This document shows, in pieces, positions 10,599 to 20,794 of a stretch of DNA of 32,046 nt. Both the position numbers and the translations under genes were made by a program. Where the stretch lies: contig PJRA01000493.1 of the NCBI GenBank assembly GCA_016987375.1, forward strand, positions 1,423,625-1,455,670, given 5' to 3'. Each line of letters begins with the position of its first letter. Position 1 is the first letter of the stretch. Origin of the DNA: Brachionus koreanus. Its lineage: Eukaryota > Rotifera > Eurotatoria > Ploima > Brachionidae. A model generated the notes under the pieces. It had not been told where the DNA came from. It was given only the letters and a program-made list of their open reading frames with translations, and ran no database searches.

Positions 10599-13500
10599 AT
10601 GACTAGTTGTCTAAGTTTGTGTGAAATATTACAACAAATTGACAAGAGTGACTCTGGTGCGATTGTTATTGATGGTTTTGATGAAGCTCAGAATGGCTGC
10701 ATCCGCTTTCAAAATTTAAAAAACACTTTCATTATGGTATAAATTTAAATTTTGCTTCAAAATAAAAATATTTAATTATAATATTTTTTTTCAATCTAGT
10801 ATCAAGAAAATTTTTTTGAAAAAATCACAAATTCAATAGATAAGCCTTTAATCGCTTTTTATTTCATAAATTGGAACAAAAACTTTTACGAATTATTTCT
10901 AAGGTAAGGATAATTTTGTTGCAATAAATTATTTTGTCTTCAAAATCAAAATTCAAAATAAACTTTGTCAACCATTTTAATAAAATACTGATTTATCCTT
11001 AAAATTTTCTATTTAAATCAAAAATTTAATCTTAAAATCATTGATTTTTTAAAAATAAAATCAAAATATGTCGTTTTGATGGCTGGGTACAAAAATATAA
11101 TTAAAAATATTTCAAATATTAAAATTTTATAGATAAAAGAATTGAGAATAAGAAAAAGATTTAAAATTTGGACAAAAAATTTTAACTTAATCACTGCGCC
11201 ATCAAGACGGCCAACACCAAGTTTTGGCGGTATAGGGATGGCCACCGACGGTAGCCAACACTACCGTCGGTGGCACTAGAAGCACCAAACGAGTCATTTG
11301 ACATTTTTTAATCCTCGTATCTTTTGAATGTATATTTCAAATAAATATATCTTTTTTGAATTATGTAGATTTTAAAATTTTCTTTTAAAAATGATATTAC
11401 TTTATAAAATGATTATTGTTTTTTATAAAATATTTTTGAATTGAAAAAAATATGAAAAAATGTTTGATGCTTCTAGAGTTAATCTAACACTAGAACGCTC
11501 AAAGGGTTTTTTAGAACCCTTTTTGAAAAATTGAAACTTGAAATTTAATTGGATTTTTAAAGTTATCTGCTAGAAAAAATTCTTATGGAAATAAAAAGGG
11601 CTGTCTTTAATGTAATTCATTTAACAATATTTTGCAAAAATAAGTAAATTTTAAATCAAAATCAAGCTCTGTTTACTGTGGATATTCATTTTATATCATC
11701 GATTCACGTTGGCCACAAGAATATTGCCATTCATCCATAGAAGAAGTTAAACCAGAATATATAGCAACCGATATTCAATCGGTAATTTAAATTTTCTTTT
11801 TTAGTCAGACTGTAAAAAATTACTGTTTGTGCTAATGTTTGATTATTTAAGGAATATTTTAACAGGAATTTTGAAAAAATAAAGCAGAACACTGAATTCG
11901 AAATTTTTATAACAAAATATCATACAAAGAAACCAAATGATCTCGCTTATGTTATTACTACATCAGGTATTTAAATTGATATATTAATGTCAGTCATGAA
12001 TTTTGAAAATTTTGCATTTTTTTTAGAATTTTTTTATCAATAAAAAAAGCAATAGTATCTAAATCTTTGAAATATAAACCATAATTCTTTTAAGTCTTTA
12101 GACATCTATCTATTACTATATATTACTTTCTTGTATCATTCTAAGCTTTTGGAGCTAAAAAACAACCAACAACCTTCTTCAACTTGATCTTGGTTAGTAT
12201 AATGCTGTCCTCTGAGAAAATGAGCCATTGAGCGATAAAAATGATAATCAGAAGGAGAAAAATCTGGGTTTGATTTTTGATGAGGAAGAAATAAATTGCT
12301 CATCTATTTTTGCATTGTTTTTTTGCTTTTGCTTTATGAAGTATAGCGTTATCCTAAGAAACAAATCTAGTTTTCGGTTTACCAAAAGAAGGATATTTTT
12401 ATTGAAAAAATTGATCTTAACACTCAAAAACCGGAGGGGTCTTTTGAATCCCTTTTGTAACTTTCTTTATTTGTTTTTTATTCAATAAATTTAATCATTT
12501 TTTTAAAATTTTTTTTTCAATCATATCTTAAATCAAAAATATTGTAAAAATTATTTAATTTTTTCTACAAAATAATTTTATTTTCATTGAAAAAAAGTAT
12601 TAAAAAAGATTTAAATAAAAGGGTCAAAAAAGTCATCCGGTTTTTGAGTGTTAAATGTTCAAAAAAAATTTGCTTTTATATCTAGAACGTCTGAAATCAG
12701 CTCAAAGATTATTACTTCTTGGAAATTACACCCAACGCACAAAATCTCCTTTTATCAAAGCGTCCTCTTTACACGACTGGCTGAGCTGGTTTAGATGGGT
12801 CTAACCATTGATTTCTGTAATCATAATTTCGAAAATAGATCCACTTCTCTTCTTATACAAAGTAATGATCCATCTGAAAAATCCTTGAATTAGGGGATTT
12901 TTTAAGGTTTATTTATTTTTAAAAGTCCAAGAATGCTTACAAAGACTCAAATACGTCTTTTATAAAATTGCAACTAAAAGCTGGTTTTTAAAAGTTTAAA
13001 GAATTAATTTTTTAATTGTAAAATCCGGACTTGCACTTTAATTTTGGACTTTTAAAAAACTCTGGTATCAAAAATTAAAGATTTTTAAACCAATCTTGTA
13101 ACTTTCTTAGTAAAGCACATATTCTCGTAGTCTCCTACAAATTTCAGTGCATCGTTGAATATCCAACCTTTTACTAAAAGCAAAATTTTATGACTCAACT
13201 AAATAGTTATAAAATAAAAAGATTTTTTTGCAAAGGAACAACAGGAAAGCCAAAAGTGGTCCAAGTATGCAATTCAAGTATAATTCCTAATTTATACGAC
13301 ATAAAGTATTCTTTACAAATTTTTTGATAAAAAAAATTATTTTTTAATAATAATAAAGAAACATTACAAATTTGGATTCGAACGACTTCATTTATCAAGC
13401 TTCTTCCCTCACTTTTGATCCAAGCATTATAGAAATATTTTGTACTTTTGCCTCTCAATGCAAACTATTAATTTTGCCTCAAAATTTCAAAAATAGACCT

Positions 13501-16500
13501 GAAATTCTGAATTATTTTCTAGACAAACATAAAATTACTCTTTTACAGGTAGTCATTACTCTGATGATAAAATAAAAAAATATAAATTATATTTAATTAA
13601 AAGATTACTCCAACTCTGTTTAATATGATTGATTCAAAGATATTTGAACAAGATCAGTTCAAAAGTTTAATTCTTGGCGGAGAAAAATTTCCAATTGATA
13701 GCAAAATAAGAAAGTTAATTGAAATAAAAAAAAATGTTTTTAATATTTATGGTTTAACCGAGCTTTCTTGCTGGTCATCATATCACAAAGTTGAGCTAAG
13801 TGATCTAGAGTAATTTAAAGAATTTGATTAAAAATTTTTTATGTTTCTTTAAGTAATTTAGATGGAGTTCCGATCGGAAAGACTTTGAGTGAGACCCAAT
13901 TTTTTGTTAAGAAAAATAACAAATTGGTAGAATTACCCGGTGACAATTTAGCGGGTGAATATGAAATAATTCACTCTAGCAAAAAAAGAAAATGCTTCAT
14001 AGATGGATCTCATGTAGATGCTATTCAAAGTGGTGATTTAGTAATGATAAAAAATAGTCAAATCTATCTGAAATGCAGAATTGATCGATTGGTAAAAATA
14101 AATGCTAATATGGTTAATTTAGACTCGATTGAATCAGTAAATAAACTTTGAAAATATATTTTCTTATATTTTTTTAGACTTTAAGATCAAGATGGTCAGA
14201 TTTTATTTTTTCAGCATTCACTATACAAGAAAATTATTTAGTTTTGGTTGTCTTTTGTGAATTAGAGAAAAACGAAAAAAAATTAGAGTCAAATATTCGA
14301 AAATTTTTAACTGAAAATCTGCCTTTTTATTATGAACCTAGAAAAATAACCATTATTAATAAAGATAATTTACCAGTAACAATTCATGGTATTATTTTAT
14401 TCTAATTTAAATGAGTAAAATTTTTTTTTTAAAAATAAGGAAAAGTTGACTATGGCAAAATTAAAAACATTGTAATAGAAAAACTTGAGAAAAAAAACAA
14501 TTTGAATGTGTCTGAAAATTTTAACATATCAAATATCTTGAGGAAATTATGGACGGTAATTTTTTTTTATTTTAACAAAATAAATTAAAAAAAATAAGAA
14601 AATTTATAACACATGGAAAAAATTATCAATTAAAGCTGTTAATGTGAAATTTATAAATGAATTCTAAAGCAAATTATCTGAAACTAAAATAATTAATTTT
14701 TACCCAAGTTCCTTACATATGTGTATTATTATGAAAGATTTATAATTAAATCAATTAGAGGCCAATGTTGCATAAATTCGTATTTGTCAAAAATTGTCTT
14801 TTTTTTTACAAAACAAAATAAATGTGAAAGTAAAAGCTAGAGTCTTTTTAATGAAGTTTTATTTATTTGAAATAAAATATAAATTTTTCTTTCACAGTCT
14901 AATTAAAATAAAAAAGAAAATATTAATAGTAAAAATTTAAACATTTTAATAAAAATTTCAAATTTAGTTATGTAAACAAATTAAATATTTTCGAAATTTT
15001 CAGAAATTTAAAACAAGATGCTTACATTTTAAAAGCTATTTTATTAATTTTTATAAATATTAAATGGTTCTGCTTGCTAGTGTTAAACATTTGTGGAACG
15101 TTGTAATCCGAGTTGTTTAAAAGTAACATGGTTTAAATCAAGTCAAAATTAAGACATTGACTTGTTTTTGATATTTATTTATTTAAAGAAATTTATTATT
15201 AAATAAAAAAAAATTATATTTTAAATATTTAATTATTATATAATTTTTTGGTTTTTACTTTGCAAGTTTTCACAAAATTACCAAAAATAATTAATTTTCT
15301 ACTTTATTTTTTTATTTAAATAAAAAAATGTTTCTTATACATTATGAATACTCTTTAATTTCAATCAATCAATATTGTAGATATGATGCTAAAAGCAAAA
15401 GATCATTTTAAAATTTCAGCCTCAAATGGAAGGATATTTAGTCAACCTTGGAGAGTCATTAAAGATCATAATTTACTAAATCACTAAAGAATTAAAAAAA
15501 CATAGAATGATTAATAAAATTAATTAAAAATTGTTTTCAAATAAAAAACAAAAAATCATATTCAAATTTACTACACCATGATTGTCATCCATGACAATCT
15601 CAGAGGAAGCGTTCTGAATTTTTTAACCAGATTCTTAAAAACAAAAAAACTTTCTGAGGAGTGTTATATATTTTATTTTGTCAATCTTTGAAAAATACAA
15701 AGATATGCTAAATTGGTCTTTAGCTGTCTGATTTCAATATAAATCCTTCATAATAATACACTTATAAATAATTATTTTTTCTATTAAAAAAAAAACAAAT
15801 TAATTATTAAATATTATTTAAAGAAAATATTAGGACTGGAGCCAACAAATGAGTCAAATTTTATAAAAGCAGGAGGCAATTCTTTGAAAGCTTTAATTTT
15901 TACTGATGAGATAAATGATTACATAGAACAAAATTCTAAATTTATGAATAAAAACTTGCTTTTGGATACAATACTAAATAATTCTTTTGAGCAAGTATTA
16001 AATTTAATAAAAAAATCAAAATCTGACGAAGAATTGGAAATTATCGATTCAAAAAATTTTAAAAAAATTAAGTTTTTTCGTCAAGATTCAATTTATTTTG
16101 ACAATTCCAGAGTTACGGGTTGTTTGTCAAAAAATTTTTCTTATTTAAAAATTTATTTTGGACCAGTTCCGAAAAAAGATTCTCTTTTCGTAAAATCACT
16201 ATGGAAGATTAATACTGACAAGTGTGTAGATGCAACTCCATTAGTTGTTGCTTATGACTTTGATAAAAGCCTTCAAGTTCGAGTGTTTATTGGTTCTCAT
16301 TCGAAAAAGTTCATATGCGTAGATGGTCGTAATGGAGAATTGAAATGGAGCTTTCTAGCTGGAGATCGTATTGAGTCTTCAGCATGTTTAGACAAATCAG
16401 GAAATTATGTCTTATTTGGTAAATAAATTTTAAAAAATTTATGCGATTTATTTTTCTCTAGGAAGCTATGATAGTCATCTCTATGTCATTCAAATTGAAT

Positions 16501-18063
16501 CAGGTGAATTGTTTTGGAAAATAGAAACTGGTGACTCAATCAAATCATCTCCTTGCATAGATTTCGAAAAAGGATATGCCTATTTTGGGTCTTATGACAA
16601 ACATTTATATTGTATTGATATTGAAGTAAATTTTAAACTAATTCTAGAAATAAGTCAAAAATTTTTCCTCGAAAGAATATTTTTAGAAAAATTTTTTTTT
16701 CTCAAAATTTAACCATACAAAGCTCAGTTGATTAGTAATTATAATTTCAAATTTAAATTAATTATTTAATTTTTTATGAAAATTAATTATTTAAAATTTT
16801 TTAAAAATTAAAAACAAGATGATTAGTTTTTATTAAATTTTATATCTATCAAAAAAAATTAAGTTTTAACATTTTAAAAATGGGTATATAAAAAGACCCC
16901 TCGGGTTTTCTAGTCTTAGTAAAATAAATTGTGTTGAAAAAAATCATTAGTCCTTAATATTGAAGAAAAATATTATTAAAAAATTTTGTTTAAAAAAAGG
17001 AATAATTTATTTCTATGCTTTGTAATGATAGAATTAACTTTAATTAAATTTAAAAATAGTTAATTGTTCAATATGTACAAATAATTGTATGTATAGTTAC
17101 AATAATAATTAATTGATTCTCCCTTATGACCGCAATATAATATATTTTATTAATTTCAAATCAAATTTAAAGTATTACCAAGTTAATATTAAATATAAGA
17201 ATTATAACTTTGCTATAGCATTTTTAGCTTTTTTAATTATTGAGAATTACACAATAATTTTTTTAAAATATTTTTTAATTATATTTTTAAAACAGAAGAA
17301 ATCAATTGAATGGAAAAAATCTTTAGATAAAAGTAGCATTTTTTCGGGACCAATTTGTGATAGTAAACAAGCTGTTTACGTTTCAACATTAGCTGGAAAT
17401 TTGTTTTCGCTTGATAAAAATTGTGGGAAAATCATTTGGGCATATCAACTTGATAAAGCAACATTTACATCTCCAATAATCGATGAAAAAAATTTGGTTA
17501 TTCTTTTAGGAACTTGCGGTGGAACATTCTTTTGCATCCATCAAGAAGGATATTTAGTACTATAAATTTTTTCGGTTTTTTTAAAATTTAAAAGCTAAAT
17601 TTTACTGAAAATAATTTTAAAATTTATAAAAATTATGTTTGAATCATCTTCTTTTATTCAAATAAGTTGTAATAATATTTTATTTTAGCTTTGGAAATTT
17701 AACTGTGAAAAACCAATTTTCACTAATGCCTGTGTAGCGGATGATTTGGTAATTTTTGGAAGTTATGACAGCTTTTTGTATTGCTTAAATATCAAAGACG
17801 GAACTTTGAAATGGAAATGCTGGTGTGAGAATGAAATATATTCATCACCGTTTTATGATCAGTCACTTCAATTGATTATTTGCATTAATTGTGATGGATT
17901 AATGTTTTTGTTTGAAAAAAATGGTTCAATTCTAAAAAAAGTAGCTATCTTTAACCAAAAAAATAGCTGTTATAGTTCTCCAATGGTTCTGAATCGAAAT
18001 ATGTATATCGGATCGAGAGATGATTTTTTGCATTGTTTTAATCTACAAGATTATTTTTCTTAA
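10599..18063 (+). CDS. AASDH: AASDH / beta-alanine-activating enzyme (ACSF4-type)
   Basis: Fourteen exons: 10599-10736, 10800-10903, 11667-11781, 11852-11966, 13236-13305, 13359-13548, 13604-13809, 13854-14136, 14178-14388, 14440-14555, 15824-16418, 16462-16625, 17296-17556, 17689-18063; phases agree, 980 aa (human about 1,100). Adenylation domain to about 480: TTSGTTGKPK at 155-164, SSLTFDPSIIEIF, NIYGLTE 291-297, SGD 372-374, RID 388-390 and the catalytic Lys of GKVDYGKI at 479. Carrier domain with KAGGNSLKAL; Ser536 is the phosphopantetheine site. A C-terminal PQQ-type propeller (about 640-975) has seven or eight blades such as FGSYDKHLYCIDIE. The mammalian protein adenylates beta-alanine and loads it on its own carrier domain; the final acceptor is unknown. 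No reductase or dehydrogenase domain is present, as expected in animals despite the gene's name. All catalytic motifs are kept. Long introns contain transposon relics. Confidence 0.93.
11197..11274. repeat. GC-rich dispersed repeat with a perfect 14-bp-arm hairpin
   Basis: Inside AASDH intron 2. The first 27 bases (11197-11223) recur perfectly in reverse complement at 25623-25649, 14 kb away. Next to it, GCCACCGACGGTAG (11241-11254) and CTACCGTCGGTGGC (11261-11274) are perfect inverted arms around a 6-nt loop. Base composition differs strikingly from the AT-rich surroundings. The right arm touches the MITE starting at 11274. Confidence 0.75.
11274..11478. mobile_element. MITE with imperfect 17-bp terminal inverted repeats
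   Basis: Left end CACTAGAAGCACCAAAC (11274-11290); right end, reverse-complemented, CTCTAGAAGCATCAAAC (11462-11478): 15 of 17 match. TTAA follows at 11479-11482; the left flank is GTGG, so a TTAA duplication is not intact. The interior is noncoding and AT-rich. The CACT start and TTAA flank suggest a piggyBac-type nonautonomous element. Confidence 0.55.
11484..11530. repeat. Second MITE-like end
   Basis: CTAACACTAGAACGCTC followed by AAAGGGTTTTTTAGAACCCTTT, a small hairpin. It resembles the left end of the TTAA MITE at 12421 (TAACACT, then a GGGG...CCCTTTT inverted stretch). I found no matching right end nearby, so it may be a fragment or a neighbour of the element at 11274-11478. Confidence 0.4.
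12030..12900 (-). mobile_element. mariner-family transposase relic 2, in AASDH intron
   Basis: Minus-strand pieces in order: KEILCVGCNFQEVIIFELI (about 12660-12770), the remains of the DNARPH box as DNAILHKAKAK (about 12310-12350), then PDFSPSDYHFYRSMAHFL and RGQHYTNQDQVEE, the C-terminal PSDYHLF region of mariner transposases. Many stops and frameshifts. It is interrupted by the TTAA-flanked MITE at 12421-12650. Its far end shares words with relic 1 (TTTATCAATAAAAAA, CTTTAGACATCTATC), so they belong to one family. It fills most of the 1.27-kb AASDH intron 4. Outer limits are approximate. Confidence 0.8.
12421..12650. mobile_element. TTAA-flanked MITE (piggyBac-like) nested in the mariner relic
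   Basis: A 230-bp noncoding element with perfect 14-bp terminal inverted repeats, CACTCAAAAACCGG at the left and CCGGTTTTTGAGTG at the right. Similarity continues imperfectly inward for about 20 bases. It is flanked by TTAA on both sides (12417-12420, 12651-12654), the target duplication typical of piggyBac-type transposition. It splits the mariner relic, so it inserted later. Confidence 0.85.
14556..15823 (+). other. Long AASDH intron 10; no gene seen
   Basis: A 1.27-kb intron of AT-rich sequence. A short stretch near 15412-15490 reads SQPWRVIKDHN on the plus strand, which faintly recalls the NLWRVIKD end of Tc1-like transposases, but it is too short to call. GATTGTCATCCATGACAATC at 15579-15598 is a small inverted repeat with 9-bp arms. 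Nothing else is supportable. Confidence 0.45.
16891..16919. repeat. MITE-end fragment in AASDH intron 12
   Basis: AAAAGACCCCTCGGG and the next 14 bases match the reverse complement of the left end of the 12421-12650 MITE at 24 of 29 positions. No partner end was found in this 670-bp intron, which otherwise shows only AT-rich sequence. Confidence 0.5.
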
Positions 18064-18680
18064 TTATTTTTAAAATATATTTTAAAAAATATTTTTTTCG
18101 TAATTCCAAGACTAATACATACAATTTAAATTGGTAATGGAAGAAGTGCGGTTGGCGGACGGCTTTTGTAGCCATTTAAAAATCTTATAAATTCAACATA
18201 AAAATTCATTTTTATAAAATTTGGTTAATTTTAATATATATGTGTTTAATAATCAAGTGGCTAGAGCTAAAAATTATATTTTTTACCTTGAACAAAAGAT
18301 TTCTTAAATGAAACCAAAAACTGATTAACCTAAAATTTGGTAAACAAAATTTTGTAAAATCATTTTATTGATAAAGGAAAAATTCAATTGTGTAACCATT
18401 TCAAAGTTGTTTAAGCAAATAAGCTTGAAATATTTTTATTTAACTTAATCATTTAGAATTCTACGCTTGGTTTTTAGATAAATTTTATTATTTTATTAAA
18501 GCATAAATATTTAAAAAGAATTTAAAATGTTTAAGTGTTAGAGACCGCATTACAGAAACTGTAAATAATGAATCATATAAAATCAATTTCCAAAACTTTA
18601 CAAGCATATTTGATTCTATCTACATAAAAGGTTGTTTCTTTTATTTATAATATTTATTCATGATTTACCACATATTCTTG
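18064..18680. other. Intergenic, downstream of AASDH; no gene seen
   Basis: AT-rich with no supportable exon. A GC-rich patch at 18148-18172 (GTGCGGTTGGCGGACGGC) stands out and loosely recalls the dispersed repeat at 11197, but the match is too weak to assign. The AASDH 3' UTR lies just after 18063. Confidence 0.45.
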
Positions 18681-18689
18681 ATCTTTTTC

Positions 18690-19010
18690 TTAAGCGATGA
18701 TCTTCTTACTTGTTCTATTAATCTTGCAAGTTATTCAGTTTGGTCAAAGGGCTTCAATTTCATATTCAGTGAGGGCTCGATTTATCAATTCCTTTTTATC
18801 TTTCAAATTTCTTGAACTTCTTGGCTCTAGCTAGAATATCATTTAAAGTTTTATTTCACTATTACTAATTTTTCATCTTCTTCAATATCCAATTTTTTAT
18901 CATTTTTCGATTTAATTCCACTGATATTACCTTATTTTGATACGCTTAGTTTCTCTCGCTACTTTCTCAACTATTGCAATATAATAATTGCTGTTTTTGC
19001 CCTTCCACTT
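18690..19010 (-). pseudogene. Unidentified broken coding remnant
   Basis: On the minus strand an open stretch near 18930-19010 reads FKWKGKNSNYYIAIVEKV followed by ARETKRIKIR. After a frameshift come KSKNDKKLDIEEDEKLV and, further on, KDKKELINRALTEYEIEAL, with several stops between. Codon use looks protein-like. The first part faintly resembles a small SH3/Tudor-like or transposon-encoded domain, but I do not recognise the family. It lies next to a solo LTR, so transposon origin is likely. Confidence 0.4.
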
Positions 19011-19240
19011 GAAAAGGCCGCTTAGAATGAATTGGTTACTGGTTGAAAAGTAATTTCATTTTATGAATAAGTGGTTTTATTTCACTGTTTATTCATTTAC
19101 GAATTCAGACATTTAAATTGACTAACAAGAAATAAAGTATTTGCTCGGTTTTTACTAGATTGGCCACGTATAAGGAAAAACTTGCTAGTATTTGAGCCAG
19201 AAATTTCCCTTTATTTCAGATTATTTTCTCAAAAAATGTG

Positions 19241-19573
19241 TGTTACGGGATGAAAATAACCGTTACAACCATTTAAATTATACTTAATATTATTTACAAT
19301 TTATTTAGATTATATCTTTATGAGTCATAAATCTTTATGACCGATTTAATTCACAATTTATTTTGATTTAACTTCTTTATTATTATTGACCTAATTACTG
19401 TGTATAAATAAGAATTGTGATTCTTATTAGCAGGGGACTTTTTCAACTTTGAATTTCTCCTATTTTACAACAGCCTTCTAAATAAACGTCTATATAAACA
19501 ATCTCGATCTTTGTCTTCAGTTATCTCCTCTGAAGTTAATCTAAGGAATAGAGGCCAATTTCGTAGACTAACA
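19241..19573 (+). mobile_element. Solo LTR of an LTR retrotransposon
   Basis: A 333-bp unit that starts TGTTACGGGATG and ends GTAGACTAACA, giving TGTTA/TAACA terminal inverted repeats and the canonical TG...CA ends. TGTG flanks it on both sides (19237-19240, 19574-19577), a 4-bp target duplication (5 bp if the preceding A is counted). Inside, TATAAATA (19403-19410) and AATAAA (19481-19486) sit in the right order and spacing for LTR transcription start and polyadenylation. No internal coding region adjoins it, so this is a solo LTR. The class (Ty3 or BEL) cannot be decided. Confidence 0.75.
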
Positions 19574-19789
19574 TGTGTCTCCTAAAAAAAAGCAAGTCGT
19601 TTCAATGAAAAAAAGCTGCGAATATAGTATTTGAATATTAATAAATTTGAATATATATTTAAAATTTTTTTATTTATTTTTTAAATTGAACCGTTAAAAA
19701 AAGATTCGAATTAATATTTGAAAAAGTGAAAATTTTAAAATTTTTTTCTCAAAACTTACATATTCAATTTTCTTTTCAAATTTTTTATT

Positions 19790-20568
19790 TAATCAAGTTT
19801 CAATTAGTGTTCACAATAAGTTTCTTTATTCAAAATGCCAAAAAGCTAAAAATTGCCAAATTAAAAATGATCTAATTGTCCATAAATCTTATTTGCTACT
19901 TGCCGTTATGCTGAATTTCGGATTAAGAAAGTTGAAAAATATTAAAATACTTAACAAAAATTTGGGCTTAATTAGGAAAGCATTTAAGTATTCTTGTAGC
20001 GAGACTATCAAATTATTGTATTGCTCAATGGTTAGACCACATCTAGAATATGCTGTCAGTGCTTGGTGTCCCTATACAGAAAAGGACATAAATGAACTTG
20101 AAAGAGTTCAACGAAGAGCAACAAAGATCCCAGAAATTCGTAATTTGGATTATCAACAACGCTTGTTAAGACTTGATTTAACTAACTTGAGAACAAGAAG
20201 ATTAAGAGGTGATCTAATCCAGATGTACAAATTGGTAAACAATTACGAAGAAATTAAATTTAATAAAGGAATCAACTACAGTCTTAACACTAAACCTGGT
20301 AACAGAAGATATGAGTTGAGGAGAAATAGCTATTGTCTTATCCGTGAAAGAATAAAGAACTGTCTTCTAAGATTTAACTTTTTTACAAAAAGAGTTGTAA
20401 ATGGATGAAATAAACTGCCAGAAGATGTAGTAAATGCAAAGAGCATGAATACTTTCAATACGAAGCTTGATAGTTGGTTGGCGAAACAAAAAGAAGCGAC
20501 TGCTACAGCTCTTTAGAGCTATGCTTAGATATAATCTAAGCTGCAGTTTATACTACTACTACTACTAA
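19790..20568 (+). mobile_element. 5'-truncated CR1/Jockey-like non-LTR retrotransposon
   Basis: This is the C-terminal part of the polymerase: LGLIRKAFKYSC, LYCSMVRPHLEYAVSAWCPY, ELERVQRRATKIPEIRNLDY, RLDLTNLRTRRLRGDLIQMY, then VVNG, stop, NKLPEDVVNAKSMNTFNTKL to the natural stop at 20514. The TGA at 20406 stands where the family has Trp (WNKLP), so a single change broke a long frame. The 3' UTR forms two stem-loops and ends in (TAC)n at 20550-20566. The frame upstream of 19890 is poorly conserved. Because the frame is so well kept, this copy is probably the youngest non-LTR insertion in the window. Confidence 0.85.
20507..20541 (+). repeat. Twin stem-loops at the retrotransposon 3' end
   Basis: AGCTCT-TT-AGAGCT (20507-20520) and GCTTAGAT-ATA-ATCTAAGC (20523-20541) are perfect inverted arms, followed by 8 nt and the (TAC)n tail. 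CR1/L2-type elements often carry a 3' hairpin and microsatellite tail that their reverse transcriptase recognises; that role is inferred here. Confidence 0.7.
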
Positions 20569-20794
20569 CAAAAATTTAACAAAAAAACAATTTACTTTTA
20601 TCCATAAACGGACATTTTTTAGCTTTGCTTTCCATAAAGTTAAAACAGGCTGGCAGAGGAGAATGCTTTTGCAACTTAAATTTTTTTTTTAATTTTGTTT
20701 TAGAAAAAGTATTTTATTTTATTCATTTTATTTGTAATAAGTAAATAAAATATTATTAATTTTCTTCTTTTGATTTAAACTCAAACTTAGAAAA

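Noticed and set aside
15412..15490. Possible Tc1-like fragment (SQPWRVIKDHN)
   Set aside because: Too short, and neither a catalytic motif nor an inverted repeat supports it.
17113..17295. Upstream extension of an AASDH frame
   Set aside because: Intron read-through: the exon starts after AAACAG at 17295, and the extension has no propeller-like residues.
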